This document shows positions 34,979 through 45,165 of a stretch of 64,000 nt of DNA, piece by piece; positions within the stretch are counted from its first letter, which is position 1, and every line of letters begins with the position of its first letter. The notes beneath the pieces are model-generated. The model did no database searches and had not been told where the DNA came from. It worked only from the letters and a program-made list of their open reading frames with translations. The stretch is from Pseudoalteromonas viridis (lineage in GTDB: Bacteria > Pseudomonadota > Gammaproteobacteria > Enterobacterales > Alteromonadaceae). The translations under genes were made by a program, and so were the position numbers. Where the stretch lies: NCBI RefSeq assembly GCF_017742995.1, contig NZ_CP072425.1, forward strand, positions 3,472,001-3,536,000. The letters run 5' to 3'.

Positions 34979-37166
34979 ATTACAGCTTAAAGTCGGTGCA
35001 ATGGTTCTGGCCCTGCTGACCATTGCCCTCGCTCACTTTGCTTACAGTGCCTGGACACAAGCCAATAAAATTGCCGCAGACACGGTTGCACAACGCGCTA
35101 CCAGTTTGTCGTTAGATATCAAAAACAGGCTCGCCGAGTTTACTTTTCAGGTCGCTCATTACAGTGACCACCGGATCCTGGCAGAACTCCCGCTCAACCT
35201 TTTGTATACGCAATATGCGCTCAAAGAAATGCGCGATCTGGTCTACACATCCCCTTTGGTAAAAAGTGTGATGATCAGCGACGGCTCCCCTTATATTGTC
35301 GAAGGCTACCCGCTTTATACCCTGCACTGGGCCACGCCCTCCATCATCGAGCATGCAAATACTGTGATTAATGCCAATGCACGTGAGCTAATGGTGCGCA
35401 AGCTGCTGATCAGCAACCAGGAACTGGGAATTACCGACACAAATGGCGGGACATTATTTATTGCCGTGCCGCTGCGCCAAACGCTCCCTTCTCTTATCGA
35501 CCCTTTTCGCTACACCAGCGTGTTATTTTTCGAGCTGGATGTGAGCCAGCTCGCCATTGAGCTGGCTGATTATGAATCTTTGCGTATCTTTTCAGATCAA
35601 CAACTGTGGTTTGATGAGGGAAACGCATTTGAGGAAGGTCTCAATGCAACCTACCCGATTTATGAGCGCAGTGACGAAGGCTTGAGCTTGTCTCTATCGC
35701 TTTCTCACCAGCACAGCGCTTATACGCGAGAGATCTTATATGCGATTATCAGAAGCGGTTTACTGGCACTGGGCGTATTGATTATTCTCTTTTGGTATCT
35801 GGCCTATGTGAGCCGCAAGGTAACAAGTCCCATGAAGCAGCTTGAAAAATACTGTATGTCGCTGACGTCCGGTCACTATCAACAAAATAATGCCAACCTG
35901 GAATATGAAGAGCTAAAAACCCTACAGAAAACGCTGAACGAGTTAGTGAGTACCGTTAATACTCAGGTGACACAACTGAAACAAGAAAAGGTACGTGCTG
36001 AGCAGTCTGAACTGGCTAAAGCGCAGTTTCTTGCGACCATGAGCCATGAGATCCGCACGCCCATGAATGCCATTCTGGGAGTGTTTCAGTTGCTTAGACA
36101 ACACAACCAAAACCCGGAAGACCACTTGTTGGTTGAGCAAGGCTATACCTCCTCGCAAACCCTGCTTGCTTTGGTGAATGATATACTCGACTTTTCGAAA
36201 ATGGAGGCTGGTAAGCTCACGCTCGAAGTGCTCGCGGTTGACATCTTACAGTTATGCCGAGAAGTAATTCAGGAATACCAGCACCTGGCCCGCGACAAAC
36301 AAGTCGAATTGAAATTGGTCACTGAGTTAAAGCCACAGTTATCAGTCAGACTTGCCGACCCACTGCGGCTTAAACAAATACTGCGCAACCTGCTGTCTAA
36401 CGCCATTAAGTTTACTGAGCAGGGCCAGGTCACATTGAATATACAGGGAGATAAAACCCAGCTTGTTATCGCAGTCAGTGATAGCGGGATTGGCATGACT
36501 GCAACTCAGGTCGCCAGCCTGTTTAAGCATTTTCAGCAGGCTGACAGTTCAACCACGCGTAAATATGGCGGATCGGGGCTAGGACTGGCGATTGTCAAAC
36601 AGCTGGTGGAACTGATGCAGGGTGAAGTCACCGTCACGAGTGTTGCAGGTGAAGGTAGCCAGTTTACAATTAGCTTGCCGCTGGTCAGTACCAAGCCGAC
36701 AGCACAACACTTACCCACTCAAGCTCGGCCGCAAATACCCGACTTACGCGGTGTCAATGTCCTGCTGGCTGAGGATAACCTGATCAATCAGCAAATATTT
36801 GCCGCCATGATGAAAAAGACCCACGCCAACCTGACTCTGGCCAATAACGGCAAGCTGGCCATGGACTGCTTTAATGAAGCGCAGCCCGACCTTTTCTTTG
36901 TCGATATTCAAATGCCGGTGATGGATGGCATAGAAGTTTGCCAGCACGTGAAGAATACCGACTACCGTAAACCGCTCATTGCCATCACAGCCAATGTGCT
37001 CCCTGAGGATGTCAGCCGCTATCTGTCACTTGGATTCGATGATTTCGTCGCCAAACCAATTGATATGCAGGCACTGTTCGATACCATTACCCGAGTAATG
37101 GACAAGCAAATACAGGCACAGTCAAGCACTGCAAAATCCGATACCTCAGCACTAGACAACAAATGA
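34950..37166 (+). CDS. Hybrid sensor histidine kinase/response regulator
   Basis: This is a 738-residue inner-membrane sensor. It has an N-terminal helix ([20 protein letters not shown]), a periplasmic domain of about 220 residues, a second helix ([19 protein letters not shown]) and a HAMP region. The HisKA domain has His366 in [16 protein letters not shown], the HATPase domain has [18 protein letters not shown] and GGSGLGLAI, and the C-terminal receiver has Asp652 in [12 protein letters not shown]. There is no HPt domain, so phosphate must pass to an HPt protein elsewhere. The chosen ATG overlaps the binding-protein gene by 29 bp; a longer start at 34881 is less likely. The periplasmic domain likely contacts the co-encoded binding protein. 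Confidence 0.9.
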   Translation: MSKKKSLVSELQLKVGAMVLALLTIALAHFAYSAWTQANKIAADTVAQRATSLSLDIKNRLAEFTFQVAHYSDHRILAELPLNLLYTQYALKEMRDLVYTSPLVKSVMISDGSPYIVEGYPLYTLHWATPSIIEHANTVINANARELMVRKLLISNQELGITDTNGGTLFIAVPLRQTLPSLIDPFRYTSVLFFELDVSQLAIELADYESLRIFSDQQLWFDEGNAFEEGLNATYPIYERSDEGLSLSLSLSHQHSAYTREILYAIIRSGLLALGVLIILFWYLAYVSRKVTSPMKQLEKYCMSLTSGHYQQNNANLEYEELKTLQKTLNELVSTVNTQVTQLKQEKVRAEQSELAKAQFLATMSHEIRTPMNAILGVFQLLRQHNQNPEDHLLVEQGYTSSQTLLALVNDILDFSKMEAGKLTLEVLAVDILQLCREVIQEYQHLARDKQVELKLVTELKPQLSVRLADPLRLKQILRNLLSNAIKFTEQGQVTLNIQGDKTQLVIAVSDSGIGMTATQVASLFKHFQQADSSTTRKYGGSGLGLAIVKQLVELMQGEVTVTSVAGEGSQFTISLPLVSTKPTAQHLPTQARPQIPDLRGVNVLLAEDNLINQQIFAAMMKKTHANLTLANNGKLAMDCFNEAQPDLFFVDIQMPVMDGIEVCQHVKNTDYRKPLIAITANVLPEDVSRYLSLGFDDFVAKPIDMQALFDTITRVMDKQIQAQSSTAKSDTSALDNK

Positions 37167-37192
37167 CTCGATAGTGCAATATCACCCTTCGA

Positions 37193-37213
37193 TGCCGAGC
37201 CTTCGGCAGGTTT
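37193..37213 (+). terminator. Weak terminator after the hybrid kinase gene
   Basis: The stem TGCCGA/TCGGCA with loop GCCT is followed by GGTTTTC. The T-run is short. Confidence 0.45.
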
Positions 37214-37287
37214 TCAGAGCCATCACATTATTGGTGGTGTCACGATACGTGTTATAAATCGAAAATAAAAGCAACCTGGAGACGTAT

Positions 37288-37842
37288 ATGGATATGCTAT
37301 GCGCTGATGACACACTACTACTTCGACCTTTTGAAGAACCGGATCTCAAAGCGTTTGCCCGGTACAGAGCGAACCCTGAGGTGGCACAATTTCAGAGCTG
37401 GGATGAAAACTATACGCTGAAGGATGCCAGTGCCCTTTTCCAGGCGATGGACTATAGCCGTTTCACAGAGCCCGGACTGTGGTTTCAGATTGCAATCGTT
37501 AGGCGCGTCTCAGGTGAGCTACTTGGTGACCTGGCACTGCACTTTTTACCACAACAGCAGATTGAAATTGGTTTTACGCTGGCACCTGAATCACAGCATC
37601 AAGGAATAGCCAGACATGCACTTCGAGTGCTGCTGCCGCATCTGTTTTCGAAATACGACATTCACCGCGTGAGCGCACTCACTGATCCCCGCAACATACC
37701 TGCTCAAAAGTTGTTGGAGGCTCTGCATTTTCGACGTGAAGCCCATTATGTAAAAAGCCTCTACTTCAAAGGCCGCTGGGTAGATGAATACAGATATGCA
37801 CTGTTACGAGAGGAGTTTTTGATACCGGAGTCTGTCCGATAA
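37288..37842 (+). CDS. GNAT family N-acetyltransferase (RimJ/RimL type)
   Basis: This 184-residue acetyltransferase has the RimJ/RimL-type start LLLRPFEEPDLKAFARYRANPEVAQFQSW, a central beta-strand segment (IEIGFTLAPESQHQGIARHAL) with the acetyl-CoA loop Q-x-Q-G-I-A, and HRVSALTDPRNIPAQKLLEALHFRRE. The substrate may be a ribosomal protein N terminus or a small molecule; AAC(6')-like enzymes share this build. CCTGGAG precedes the ATG. It stands alone between the sensor genes and a SulP transporter. Confidence 0.85.
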   Translation: MDMLCADDTLLLRPFEEPDLKAFARYRANPEVAQFQSWDENYTLKDASALFQAMDYSRFTEPGLWFQIAIVRRVSGELLGDLALHFLPQQQIEIGFTLAPESQHQGIARHALRVLLPHLFSKYDIHRVSALTDPRNIPAQKLLEALHFRREAHYVKSLYFKGRWVDEYRYALLREEFLIPESVR

Positions 37843-37913
37843 CATGTATGCCATCAGCAGCAATCTGTAATGAGCTGTCTTTTGCCTGAGCAAAGCTCAA
37901 CTGGGGAAAGAAA

Positions 37914-37933
37914 AAGCCCCTCGTAAGGGGCTT
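37914..37933 (-). terminator. Terminator of the SulP gene
   Basis: AAGCCCCT/AGGGGCTT arms with a four-base loop. On the minus strand the hairpin is followed by TTTCTTTC. Confidence 0.8.
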
Positions 37934-37945
37934 GTTTAAATCAGA

Positions 37946-39502
37946 TTACGCCAATTTGTCTGACGCAACTTTATATTTTGGATCTTCTATCACATTCACT
38001 TCTACCAGGTCAGCCGCTTTTGCCAGTAACTGCTGACAATCCTGGCTTAAATGACGTAAGTGTAGCTTCTTGCCTGCCTTAGTGTACTTTTCTGCCAATG
38101 CATCAATGGCTTCAATCGCACTGTGATCAGCAACGCGACTGTGCTTAAACTCAATGATCACATCAGCCGGATCGTTTGCAACATCAAATAGCTCAGCAAA
38201 GTTCTTTACAGAGCCAAAGAACAACGGGCCATGTAGCTCATACACTTTTGAGCCCTGCTCATCAATGTAATTACTGGTGTAGATATGTTTTGCATGCTCC
38301 CAGGCAAAGACGAGCGCAGACACAATCACACCCACACACACAGCGATGGCCAAATCAGTCACCACAGTGACACCAGACACTAATACAATGACAAAGGCAT
38401 CACTTTTAGGGATACGCTTCATCAGGCGGAAGCTTGACCATTCAAACGTGCCCAATACCACCATAAACATCACACCGACCAAAGCCGCGAGCGGGATCAT
38501 TTCAATCAGGCTGGCAGCAAAGAGGATAAATGCAAGTAACAGGACTGCTGCTGTGATACCAGACAGACGGCTACGACCGCCAGAGTTAATGTTGATCATC
38601 GACTGACCAATCATCGCACAGCCACCCATAGCGCCGAAAACACCACAAGTCATATTTGCGGCACCCTGGCCAATACACTCTCTGTTCGAGTGACCTCGAG
38701 TCTCTGTGATCTCGTCAATCAGAGTCAATGTAAGCAGTGATTCAATCAGACCAATGGCGGCCAGAATAAGGGCATACGGGAAAATAATGGTAAAAGTCTC
38801 CCAGGTCCAGGGGACCTGAGGAATATGGAATTCAGGGAAACCACCGGCAATGGTCGCATCCAAATTGCCACTCATGTCTTTGAGATAATCCAGTACGTTG
38901 CGTGTGTCCAGGTCAAGCCCAATTACCAAGCCTGTAACGACCAAAATGGCCGCCAGACTGGAAGGTACCGCCGTTGTCAGTTTTGGCAGAAAATGAATGA
39001 TTGCCATGGTCAGAGCAACCAGACCAGCCATGATGTAAAGCTGCTGCCCCTGCATCCATTGTAATGTGCCAGATTCATCCATTACTTTAAACTGACCAAG
39101 CTGAGCTAAAAAGATGACTATCGCCAGACCATTCACAAAACCCAGCATCACCGGATGCGGTACCATGCGAATAAACTTACCCAGTTTAAACACCCCAGCG
39201 AGGATCTGCAGTACCCCCATTAGCAGCACAGTGGCAAACAGATATTCTACACCATGTTCAATCACAAGGCTGACCATCACAACCGCCAGTGCGCCGGTTG
39301 CGCCAGAGATCATACCCGGGCGGCCACCAAAAATTGAGGTGATTAAGCCCACGATGAATGCGGCGTATAAGCCGACTAATGGATCGACATGCGCGACAAA
39401 CGCAAATGCGACAGCTTCGGGTACCAACGCCAGTGCGACGGTTAACCCCGACAGTATGTCGTTCTTAGCAGAGCTGGGCGCCTTGCTGATTAGATTAAAC
39501 AT
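37946..39502 (-). CDS. SulP family inorganic anion transporter with STAS domain
   Basis: The 518-residue protein has the SulP membrane domain (about 10-14 helices), starting with [20 protein letters not shown], with [14 protein letters not shown] and [24 protein letters not shown] signatures. A C-terminal STAS domain follows ([35 protein letters not shown]). SulP members import sulfate, bicarbonate or other anions, some coupled to Na+ (BicA in cyanobacteria). Substrate cannot be set from sequence; marine proteobacterial members of this length are often near the BicA branch. It is flanked by terminators and monocistronic. Confidence 0.9.
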   Translation of the reverse strand: MFNLISKAPSSAKNDILSGLTVALALVPEAVAFAFVAHVDPLVGLYAAFIVGLITSIFGGRPGMISGATGALAVVMVSLVIEHGVEYLFATVLLMGVLQILAGVFKLGKFIRMVPHPVMLGFVNGLAIVIFLAQLGQFKVMDESGTLQWMQGQQLYIMAGLVALTMAIIHFLPKLTTAVPSSLAAILVVTGLVIGLDLDTRNVLDYLKDMSGNLDATIAGGFPEFHIPQVPWTWETFTIIFPYALILAAIGLIESLLTLTLIDEITETRGHSNRECIGQGAANMTCGVFGAMGGCAMIGQSMININSGGRSRLSGITAAVLLLAFILFAASLIEMIPLAALVGVMFMVVLGTFEWSSFRLMKRIPKSDAFVIVLVSGVTVVTDLAIAVCVGVIVSALVFAWEHAKHIYTSNYIDEQGSKVYELHGPLFFGSVKNFAELFDVANDPADVIIEFKHSRVADHSAIEAIDALAEKYTKAGKKLHLRHLSQDCQQLLAKAADLVEVNVIEDPKYKVASDKLA

Positions 39503-39533
39503 TTAAATCCCCAAGATTTTATTACTACGACAG

Positions 39534-39568
39534 AAAAGCGCTGGATCCTAGCAAAATCCAGCGCTTTT
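39534..39568 (-). terminator. Strong terminator after the Lrp-family gene
   Basis: A perfect 13-bp stem AAAAGCGCTGGAT/ATCCAGCGCTTTT with a nine-base loop. It sits between the Lrp-type gene and the SulP gene, both on the minus strand. Confidence 0.85.
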
Positions 39569-39616
39569 AACAAATGAGATACATTATAGTTGAGTTTCGG
39601 GTCTGATGTATGACAA

Positions 39617-40075
39617 TCAGATTGGCAGGGCTGTGGTCCGCTTAACACACGTCATGGTGACGTTTGAGTGTACTTCCTGAACATATTCCAGGTTCAGCAG
39701 GTTATCTCTTACAAATTGCTCATAACCTTCTATACCACGCGAAATAATCCGCAGCATAAAGTCCATTGTGCCTGCCATGGTATAGCACTCAGTGACTTCA
39801 TCATAGCTCATGATCAACTTTTCGAATTCAGAAAGGTTATTACGGCCATGATTTGATAATTTTACGTGGGCATACACCAGCATATCAAAACCAAGCTGCT
39901 TTTCATCCAACAAAGCAACTTTGCCCTTGATATACCCATCTTGCTCGAGTTTCGCAATGCGGCGCCAGCATGGTGACTGAGACAGCCCCACTTTATCAGC
40001 TATTTCAGCCGTAGACAGACTTGCATCTTGCTGTAACAGCGCGAGTATTTGACGATCAACCTGATTTAATGACAT
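39617..40075 (-). CDS. Lrp/AsnC family transcriptional regulator
   Basis: The 152-residue product has an N-terminal winged helix-turn-helix (QVDRQILALLQQDASLSTAE, then VGLSQSPCWRRIAKLEQDGYI) and a C-terminal RAM ligand-binding domain ending in VTMTCVKRTTALPI. The SQSPCWRR recognition helix is shared with AsnC-type regulators of amino-acid catabolism. It would form dimers or octamers. Neighbouring genes (YcbL, M14 peptidase) could be targets but no operator was recognised. Low identity to Lrp itself means the global-regulator role is not implied. Confidence 0.9.
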   Translation of the reverse strand: MSLNQVDRQILALLQQDASLSTAEIADKVGLSQSPCWRRIAKLEQDGYIKGKVALLDEKQLGFDMLVYAHVKLSNHGRNNLSEFEKLIMSYDEVTECYTMAGTMDFMLRIISRGIEGYEQFVRDNLLNLEYVQEVHSNVTMTCVKRTTALPI

Positions 40076-40129
40076 ATTTTTCTTAATTTTTAATTAGTTA
40101 AATGAATAAAGTGCCGATACACTCAGTTA

Positions 40130-40771
40130 TCAGCCAAACCGCCCGCTCATAAAAGGATTATGGCGCTGTTCATAGCCAATCGAGGTATCTTCCCCGTGCC
40201 CACTCATTACCCGCGTCGCCTCTGGCAAAGTGAATAACTGAGTTTCTATGGAGCGCTTTAACAGTGCCGCATCCCCTTTCGGAAAATCCGTTCTGCCTAC
40301 CGACCCTTTGAACAACACATCCCCCACCAGCACAGTGGCGCTTTGTGGCTCATAAAACACCACATGACCCGGCGTGTGGCCAGGGCAATGACGCACTTCT
40401 AATTTTAATTCACCCAGCTCAACACAGTCACCGTGCTCTAACCAGCGGTTCGGAAAAAACGCTGCGTGTGGTGCAAAGCCAAACATCTGAGCTTGCATTG
40501 GCAATGCATCAAACCAAAACTTATCTTCGCGCTGTGGGCCAACAATATCAACCCCCAATTCGTTAGATAAGGTTTCGCTGGCACCTACATGATCCAAATG
40601 GCCATGAGTGAGCAAAATCATTTCAACATCGAGTGCGCGTTCCTTTATGACAGACAATAGTTTATCAACATCGCCTCCCGGGTCAACCACCGCACACCGC
40701 CCCGTGTCTGGACAGCAAATTATCCTGCAATTTTGCATAAATGGCGTAACGGGTATGGTAATTACCTGCAT
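40130..40771 (-). CDS. ycbL: MBL-fold hydrolase, YcbL (type II glyoxalase-like)
   Basis: This is a 213-residue metallo-beta-lactamase-fold hydrolase closely related to E. coli YcbL. The metal motif is THGHLDHVG, with later ligands in HCPGHTPGHVVF, LVGDVLFKGSVGRTDFP and MSGHGEDTSIGYE. YcbL has glyoxalase II-type thioesterase activity. Its ATG immediately follows the stop of the M14 peptidase gene upstream, so they form an operon. Confidence 0.9.
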   Translation of the reverse strand: MQVITIPVTPFMQNCRIICCPDTGRCAVVDPGGDVDKLLSVIKERALDVEMILLTHGHLDHVGASETLSNELGVDIVGPQREDKFWFDALPMQAQMFGFAPHAAFFPNRWLEHGDCVELGELKLEVRHCPGHTPGHVVFYEPQSATVLVGDVLFKGSVGRTDFPKGDAALLKRSIETQLFTLPEATRVMSGHGEDTSIGYEQRHNPFMSGRFG

Positions 40772-42568
40772 TTATTTTTCCTTAAAGGACATGAGGATCG
40801 GATATTTCAAATAAGCCTGATCGTAATAAGGCGTGCGCTGATAGAGCCATTCCATACGCGCTTTAGGATCGTTTGCAAAGGCTTTATCCTCGCTGATCTT
40901 CTTGTCAAACGCCAGAGCCATTGCCGGATTGTCTTTTAACATTTTCCGGGCAAAAGGTTCAAGCGCATAATTTTCAACGTACTCAGTGCGCTGGAATACA
41001 CCCGGGAAATCGCCCCAGGCAAACAACGAATCAGGCGCACTCGGATGAAGCAAATGTGTGGCAAGCTCTCCTGCGGCCTGCTGCGTAGACACCCGATACC
41101 AGCCAGATAAATTCAGAGTCAGTGGCACGGCTTGCTGCTCAAACTCAGCGCTGACACGAAATCGGCCTTCAAAGGGGGAATCTGCAAACTTGTAAGACTT
41201 AATAGCAAGCTGAACAAGGTCATCAGCCAGCACATCTGTATTGAGCTGTTCTACTGTGATGCCATGTAGCTTTAACTTATCGACTGTATGTGTGTACGCT
41301 GGCGGAATATAAAACGCATTGGGTACTTTGACTTTGCGCTTTTCTACTTTTTGCCAATAAACGGGCAGCTGCTCGTACAGTTTAGGCTCTCCCAGATACT
41401 TAGCCTCCATTTGCCCTGACAGCGCACTCTCAAAGCGCTTGTAGGCAATACCCTTGAATGCAATTGGGTCTGGCTTTTCAGCGTAGCTACGCTCAACAAC
41501 CAGCTCATCAGGGACAAAGTGTTGCTCTGTTTCAACCGCTTTGGCCAGCGCTTGTTGATGTTCAGCCAGTGCGTCTATAACACCATCGACAAAAACATAG
41601 GTGCCCAGCACACGCTGCTTATAAGGTTTCAGTGAGTGATTTTCCAGCAAGATGCTGGGTAATGCCTTGATGTCGGCCCAGCCATTTGAAAAACGAGGAC
41701 TGGCAACCCAGCCAGCAAGACCTTTCTTGAAGTCCCGCTTATCCATCACAAATACCAATGGACCAGGCTCATGGCCCTGCTCACGCAACTTCTCGTCTAT
41801 CATTGGGGTAAAGTGCTGCTCAAGCACTTTTGCAACCGCTGGTGATTCGCTGGCGAAACTGGGGTTAAAACCATAGGTGATATCATATTGATAATCAGCG
41901 CCATCGGTTACATGCAAATCCAGGTACATAGCGGGTTGATACTGATTAACCACTTGCATGATGGCCCGAACACCAGGCGTATCGAGTTTGGTGTAGTCAC
42001 GATTCAGGTTCAGGTTCAGCCCATTAGTACGGTAACCCATGAGCGCGGGGCCCCGTTGATTAATGCGATTGTAGGCACTGCGCCTTTCATGACCATCGAC
42101 ATTCAATATGGGGATAAACAAAAGGTTTACTTTATTCAGAATATCGCGCCGTTTACCAGTCGCAATGTCGCGCAAGAGCATAAACATGGCATCTTTGCCA
42201 TCAATTTCACCCGCATGGATCCCCGCCTGGATCAGTAGCGTCGGTTTATTGTTATTTTTTATCATCGCCGGACTGAACTGATTGGCTTCTGAGGCGACCA
42301 GCATTTTAATATCGCGTCCTGCGTCACTACGCCCTATGGTAAGGGCCTTAAACTGAGTTGGGTTTGCGGCAACCAAACGGTCGATAAATGCCATCGTTTT
42401 TGCATAGTCAGGACTTTCCAGGCCCTTGCTCAGTTCAAAATCTGTGGTGAGTGGTCCCTGCTCCTGCATCAGGCCAACACTTTTTCCTTGCCAGTCTAGT
42501 AACGGTGGTAAATGACTATTCAGATTTACTGTTGCACTTAGCAAAACAATGCCTAAATTCATAAACAA
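40772..42568 (-). CDS. M14 family zinc carboxypeptidase, exported
   Basis: The 598-residue product has a short N-terminal hydrophobic segment that likely serves as an export signal. The M14 zinc motif is IQAGIHAGEIDGKDA (HxxE), followed by NVDGHERRSAYNRINQRG and a later His in YLDLHVTDGADYQYD. The C-terminal half (residues 370-598) is not part of the peptidase core and may bind substrate. Members of this group, seen in Alteromonadales, cleave C-terminal residues from peptides in the periplasm. It abuts ycbL downstream with no gap. Confidence 0.87.
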   Translation of the reverse strand: MFMNLGIVLLSATVNLNSHLPPLLDWQGKSVGLMQEQGPLTTDFELSKGLESPDYAKTMAFIDRLVAANPTQFKALTIGRSDAGRDIKMLVASEANQFSPAMIKNNNKPTLLIQAGIHAGEIDGKDAMFMLLRDIATGKRRDILNKVNLLFIPILNVDGHERRSAYNRINQRGPALMGYRTNGLNLNLNRDYTKLDTPGVRAIMQVVNQYQPAMYLDLHVTDGADYQYDITYGFNPSFASESPAVAKVLEQHFTPMIDEKLREQGHEPGPLVFVMDKRDFKKGLAGWVASPRFSNGWADIKALPSILLENHSLKPYKQRVLGTYVFVDGVIDALAEHQQALAKAVETEQHFVPDELVVERSYAEKPDPIAFKGIAYKRFESALSGQMEAKYLGEPKLYEQLPVYWQKVEKRKVKVPNAFYIPPAYTHTVDKLKLHGITVEQLNTDVLADDLVQLAIKSYKFADSPFEGRFRVSAEFEQQAVPLTLNLSGWYRVSTQQAAGELATHLLHPSAPDSLFAWGDFPGVFQRTEYVENYALEPFARKMLKDNPAMALAFDKKISEDKAFANDPKARMEWLYQRTPYYDQAYLKYPILMSFKEK

Positions 42569-42703
42569 TCTTTATTTTTATCTATCGATATGATGATTAT
42601 ATCAATATTTAAATTAACAACTTACAATGTGCGGTGATTCTACAAAAATTCACAGTTAATCGCGAGCTGACTTTTTACAGTGCGAAAAAACATGGATAAA
42701 TAC

Positions 42704-43534
42704 ATGACAAAATCGATTTTAATCACGGGATGCTCCACCGGCATTGGCTATTACTGTGCAAAAGCACTCCATGATGGTGGCTTTCGCGTTGTGGCTTCAG
42801 TGCGCAATCCTCAACACTTGGCACGCTTTGAAGCACTGGGGATCCCTTGCATCATTTTAGACCTGGCCGACGATGCCTCAATTAAACAGGGCTTTGATGA
42901 GGCCGTTGCACTGTGCGACGGTAAACTGGACGCCCTATTTAACAACGGTGCCTATGGTCAGCCTGGCGCAGTCGAAGACTTGCCCACGGACGTGTTGCGC
43001 GCGCAATTTGAAACGAACTTATTTGGCTGGCATACCCTGACGTGTCTTGCGGTTGCCCATATGAGAGCCCACGGCGGTGACAGCCGCATTATTCAAAACT
43101 CATCAGTGCTGGGGCTCGTCGCTTTACCCTATCGCGGCGCCTACAATGCCAGTAAATTTGCTCTTGAAGGACTGACAGATACGCTGCGGATGGAACTAAG
43201 TGGCTCCAATGTTCAGATAAGCCTGATAGAGCCAGGTCCTATTGTGTCTGAATTTCGCCGCAATGCACGCGTCGCCTTTGAGCAGCACATTGAGATTGCA
43301 AACAGCGCGCACAAAACCGAATACGAGGCACAACTAACTCGCCTGAACGCTCAGTCTGCACCGCAAAAATTTACGCTGGGGCCAGAGGCTGTCTATAACA
43401 AATTGCTACATGCGCTCACAGCAAAACGTGCTAAACCGAGATATTATGTGACCTTCCCAACTTATCTGATGGGGTATCTTAAACGTCTGCTCAGCTCAGC
43501 CTGGCTGGACAAGGTTTTGCTAAAAAATAGGTAA
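42704..43534 (+). CDS. SDR family NAD(P)-dependent oxidoreductase
   Basis: This short-chain dehydrogenase has the nucleotide motif ITGCSTGIGYY, NNGAYG, the catalytic Ser in NSSVLGLVALP and the YxxxK in YRGAYNASKFAL, followed by EPGPIVSEF. It belongs to the classical SDRs with a longer C-terminal tail (RLLSSAWLDKVLLKNR). The exact substrate is unknown. Three in-frame starts are possible: GTG at 42680, ATG at 42692 and ATG at 42704. The last has a GGA eight bases ahead and sits directly before the Rossmann strand, so it is chosen, giving 276 residues. Confidence 0.83.
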   Translation: MTKSILITGCSTGIGYYCAKALHDGGFRVVASVRNPQHLARFEALGIPCIILDLADDASIKQGFDEAVALCDGKLDALFNNGAYGQPGAVEDLPTDVLRAQFETNLFGWHTLTCLAVAHMRAHGGDSRIIQNSSVLGLVALPYRGAYNASKFALEGLTDTLRMELSGSNVQISLIEPGPIVSEFRRNARVAFEQHIEIANSAHKTEYEAQLTRLNAQSAPQKFTLGPEAVYNKLLHALTAKRAKPRYYVTFPTYLMGYLKRLLSSAWLDKVLLKNR

Positions 43535-43536
43535 TA

Positions 43537-43757
43537 ATACCAATTTCACTTAATACCTGCTCAATTTGAAGGAGCAATTAAGACGCTAACGGTGTTAAAA
43601 ATTTCTCATTTAGAACCTTTACCTAAGGTATGAGTTCGCAAATTTTTGCCTTGCCTACATGGACGTAGGTACCTCAGCGATAGCAGGACGCGCGAGCGGT
43701 GTTATCGACGATATTTTCTCGCCTCAAAATGGAACACTTAATTAAGCAAATTGGTAT
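43537..43757. mobile_element. MITE-like element with terminal inverted repeats
   Basis: A 221-bp non-coding element begins ATACCAATTTCACTTAAT and ends with the reverse complement of ATACCAATTTGCTTAAT, differing by one substitution and one extra base. It has no coding potential. Such intergenic elements are common in Pseudoalteromonas and its relatives, though identity with a named family was not checked. It fills most of the gap after the SDR gene. Confidence 0.55.
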
Positions 43758-43785
43758 AACGCTTTGTTTTAAACAGGCGGAATCA

Positions 43786-43815
43786 AAAAAAGGAGCCATT
43801 GGCTCCTTTTCTTTT
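43786..43815 (-). terminator. Terminator of the thrS-infC-rpmI-rplT cluster
   Basis: AAAAGGAGCC/GGCTCCTTTT around ATT; on the minus strand the hairpin is followed by a long T-run. It lies about 20 bp past the rplT stop. Confidence 0.85.
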
Positions 43816-43836
43816 CAATCGCTTAGCTTAAGAGAA

Positions 43837-44196
43837 TTAAGCTGCAAGACCTTCTTTTGCTTTAGCAACTAGTGCTGCGAAAGCTACCTGGTCGTATACT
43901 GCGATATCAGCTAGGATCTTACGATCGATTTCAACAGATGACTTTTTAAGGCCATTGATGAAACGGCTGTAAGAAAGGCCGTTTTGACGTGCAGCAGCGT
44001 TGATACGTGCGATCCATAGTTGACGGAAAGTACGTTTCTTAGCGCGACGGTCACGGTAAGCGTATTGACCTGCTTTAGTTACTGCCTGGAAAGCTACGCG
44101 ATAAACACGTGAACGTGCTCCGTAGTAACCTTTAGCTTGCTTTAATACTTTTTTGTGACGTGCACGTGCGATAACACCGCGTTTAACTCTTGCCAT
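43837..44196 (-). CDS. rplT: 50S ribosomal protein L20
   Basis: L20 is a 23S rRNA-binding protein needed early in 50S assembly. The 119-residue product begins [20 protein letters not shown], which is the conserved family start, and is one residue longer than E. coli L20. In E. coli L20 also represses its own operon by binding the rpmI leader. It lies 15 bp downstream of rpmI and is the last gene in the cluster. Confidence 0.98.
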   Translation of the reverse strand: MARVKRGVIARARHKKVLKQAKGYYGARSRVYRVAFQAVTKAGQYAYRDRRAKKRTFRQLWIARINAAARQNGLSYSRFINGLKKSSVEIDRKILADIAVYDQVAFAALVAKAKEGLAA

Positions 44197-44211
44197 TTCT
44201 GATATCCTCTA

Positions 44212-44412
44212 TTAAGCGAATGGTAACATACGATTGATAAGACCCAGGTCATTCTTATGAACCATAGTCTTATTACGTAGGTGAAGCTTACGCTTAGAAG
44301 ATTTCTTAGTCAGAATGTGACGAAGATGCGACTGTTTACGCTTGAAACCGCCAGAAGCAGTCTTTTTGAAGCGCTTAGCAGCACCTCTGTGTGTCTTTAG
44401 TTTGTAAGACAT
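44212..44412 (-). CDS. rpmI: 50S ribosomal protein L35
   Basis: L35 has 66 residues and starts [19 protein letters not shown] start 13 codons upstream is possible by frame but has no homology; TTGGAG precedes the chosen ATG. The protein is highly basic, as expected. It is coupled with rplT downstream and preceded by a structured leader. Confidence 0.97.
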   Translation of the reverse strand: MSYKLKTHRGAAKRFKKTASGGFKRKQSHLRHILTKKSSKRKLHLRNKTMVHKNDLGLINRMLPFA

Positions 44413-44616
44413 TGCAATAACTCCAAATGATATTGCGTTAACGTTATGCAAGCAGGCGGATGATAAACATCACTTTATTGGCCTGGTATGCACCCTAATT
44501 CCGGTGAAAAGCCACACGTGACCTTTACTTAGGTACCGGTTAACTCAGGTGGCTTTCGCACTTGAAACCTGAGTTAAATTCTGTCGATCGTTAAATCGGC
44601 GCGTATTATGCCTTGA
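44413..44616 (-). promoter_or_regulatory. rpmI leader, probable L20 autoregulatory site
   Basis: The 204-bp infC-rpmI gap contains an 11-bp perfect stem TTAACTCAGGT/ACCTGAGTTAA (44540-44550 and 44567-44577) around a 16-base loop, with no T-run after it. In E. coli L20 binds a structure in this leader to shut off rpmI-rplT translation. Position and structure fit the same function, but the pseudoknot was not modelled. Confidence 0.42.
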
Positions 44617-45165
44617 TTAAGACTTTTTCGCAATAGGTGCCATCATCATAATCATTTGACGGCCTTCAACCCGGTTCGGGAATGACTCAACCTGAGCCAC
44701 CTCTTCCAAGTCAGCTTTCAAACGATTTAGCATTTCAATGGCAATTTCCTGGTGGGCCATTTCACGGCCGCGGAAACGAATGGTGATTTTCGCTTTATCG
44801 CCCGCTTCAAGGAATTTGCGAAGGTTGCGCAGTTTGACCTGATAATCGCCTTCGTCCGTGCCAGGACGGAATTTGATTTCTTTAACCTGGATCTGTTTTT
44901 GCTTTTTCTTTTGTTCTTTTTGTATTTTTGCTTTTTCAAAAAGGAACTTACCATAGTCCATAACTTTACAGACTGGTGGCTCTGCATTCGGACTGATCTC
45001 AACCAGGTCCAGGCCGGCTTCTTCTGCAAGCGTTCTTGCTTCTCTAATTGAAACTACGCCTGCTTGTTCGCCTTCAGCGTCAATTAAGCGAACTTCTTTC
45101 GCTGTGATTTCTTCATTGATACGATTTTTCTGAGCAGTAGTTTGCCCTTTTTTGCCGCCTCTAAT
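44617..45165 (-). CDS. infC: Translation initiation factor IF-3
   Basis: IF-3 keeps 30S subunits free and checks start codons. The 182-residue product contains [48 protein letters not shown] and the C-domain [12 protein letters not shown]. The open frame can be drawn from a TTG at 45180, but the family N terminus and a GGAGG at good spacing place the start at an AUU codon (ATTAGAGGCGGC), as in E. coli. AUU allows IF-3 to repress its own translation. It lies between thrS and rpmI in the classic cluster. Confidence 0.95.
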   Translation of the reverse strand: MRGGKKGQTTAQKNRINEEITAKEVRLIDAEGEQAGVVSIREARTLAEEAGLDLVEISPNAEPPVCKVMDYGKFLFEKAKIQKEQKKKQKQIQVKEIKFRPGTDEGDYQVKLRNLRKFLEAGDKAKITIRFRGREMAHQEIAIEMLNRLKADLEEVAQVESFPNRVEGRQMIMMMAPIAKKS

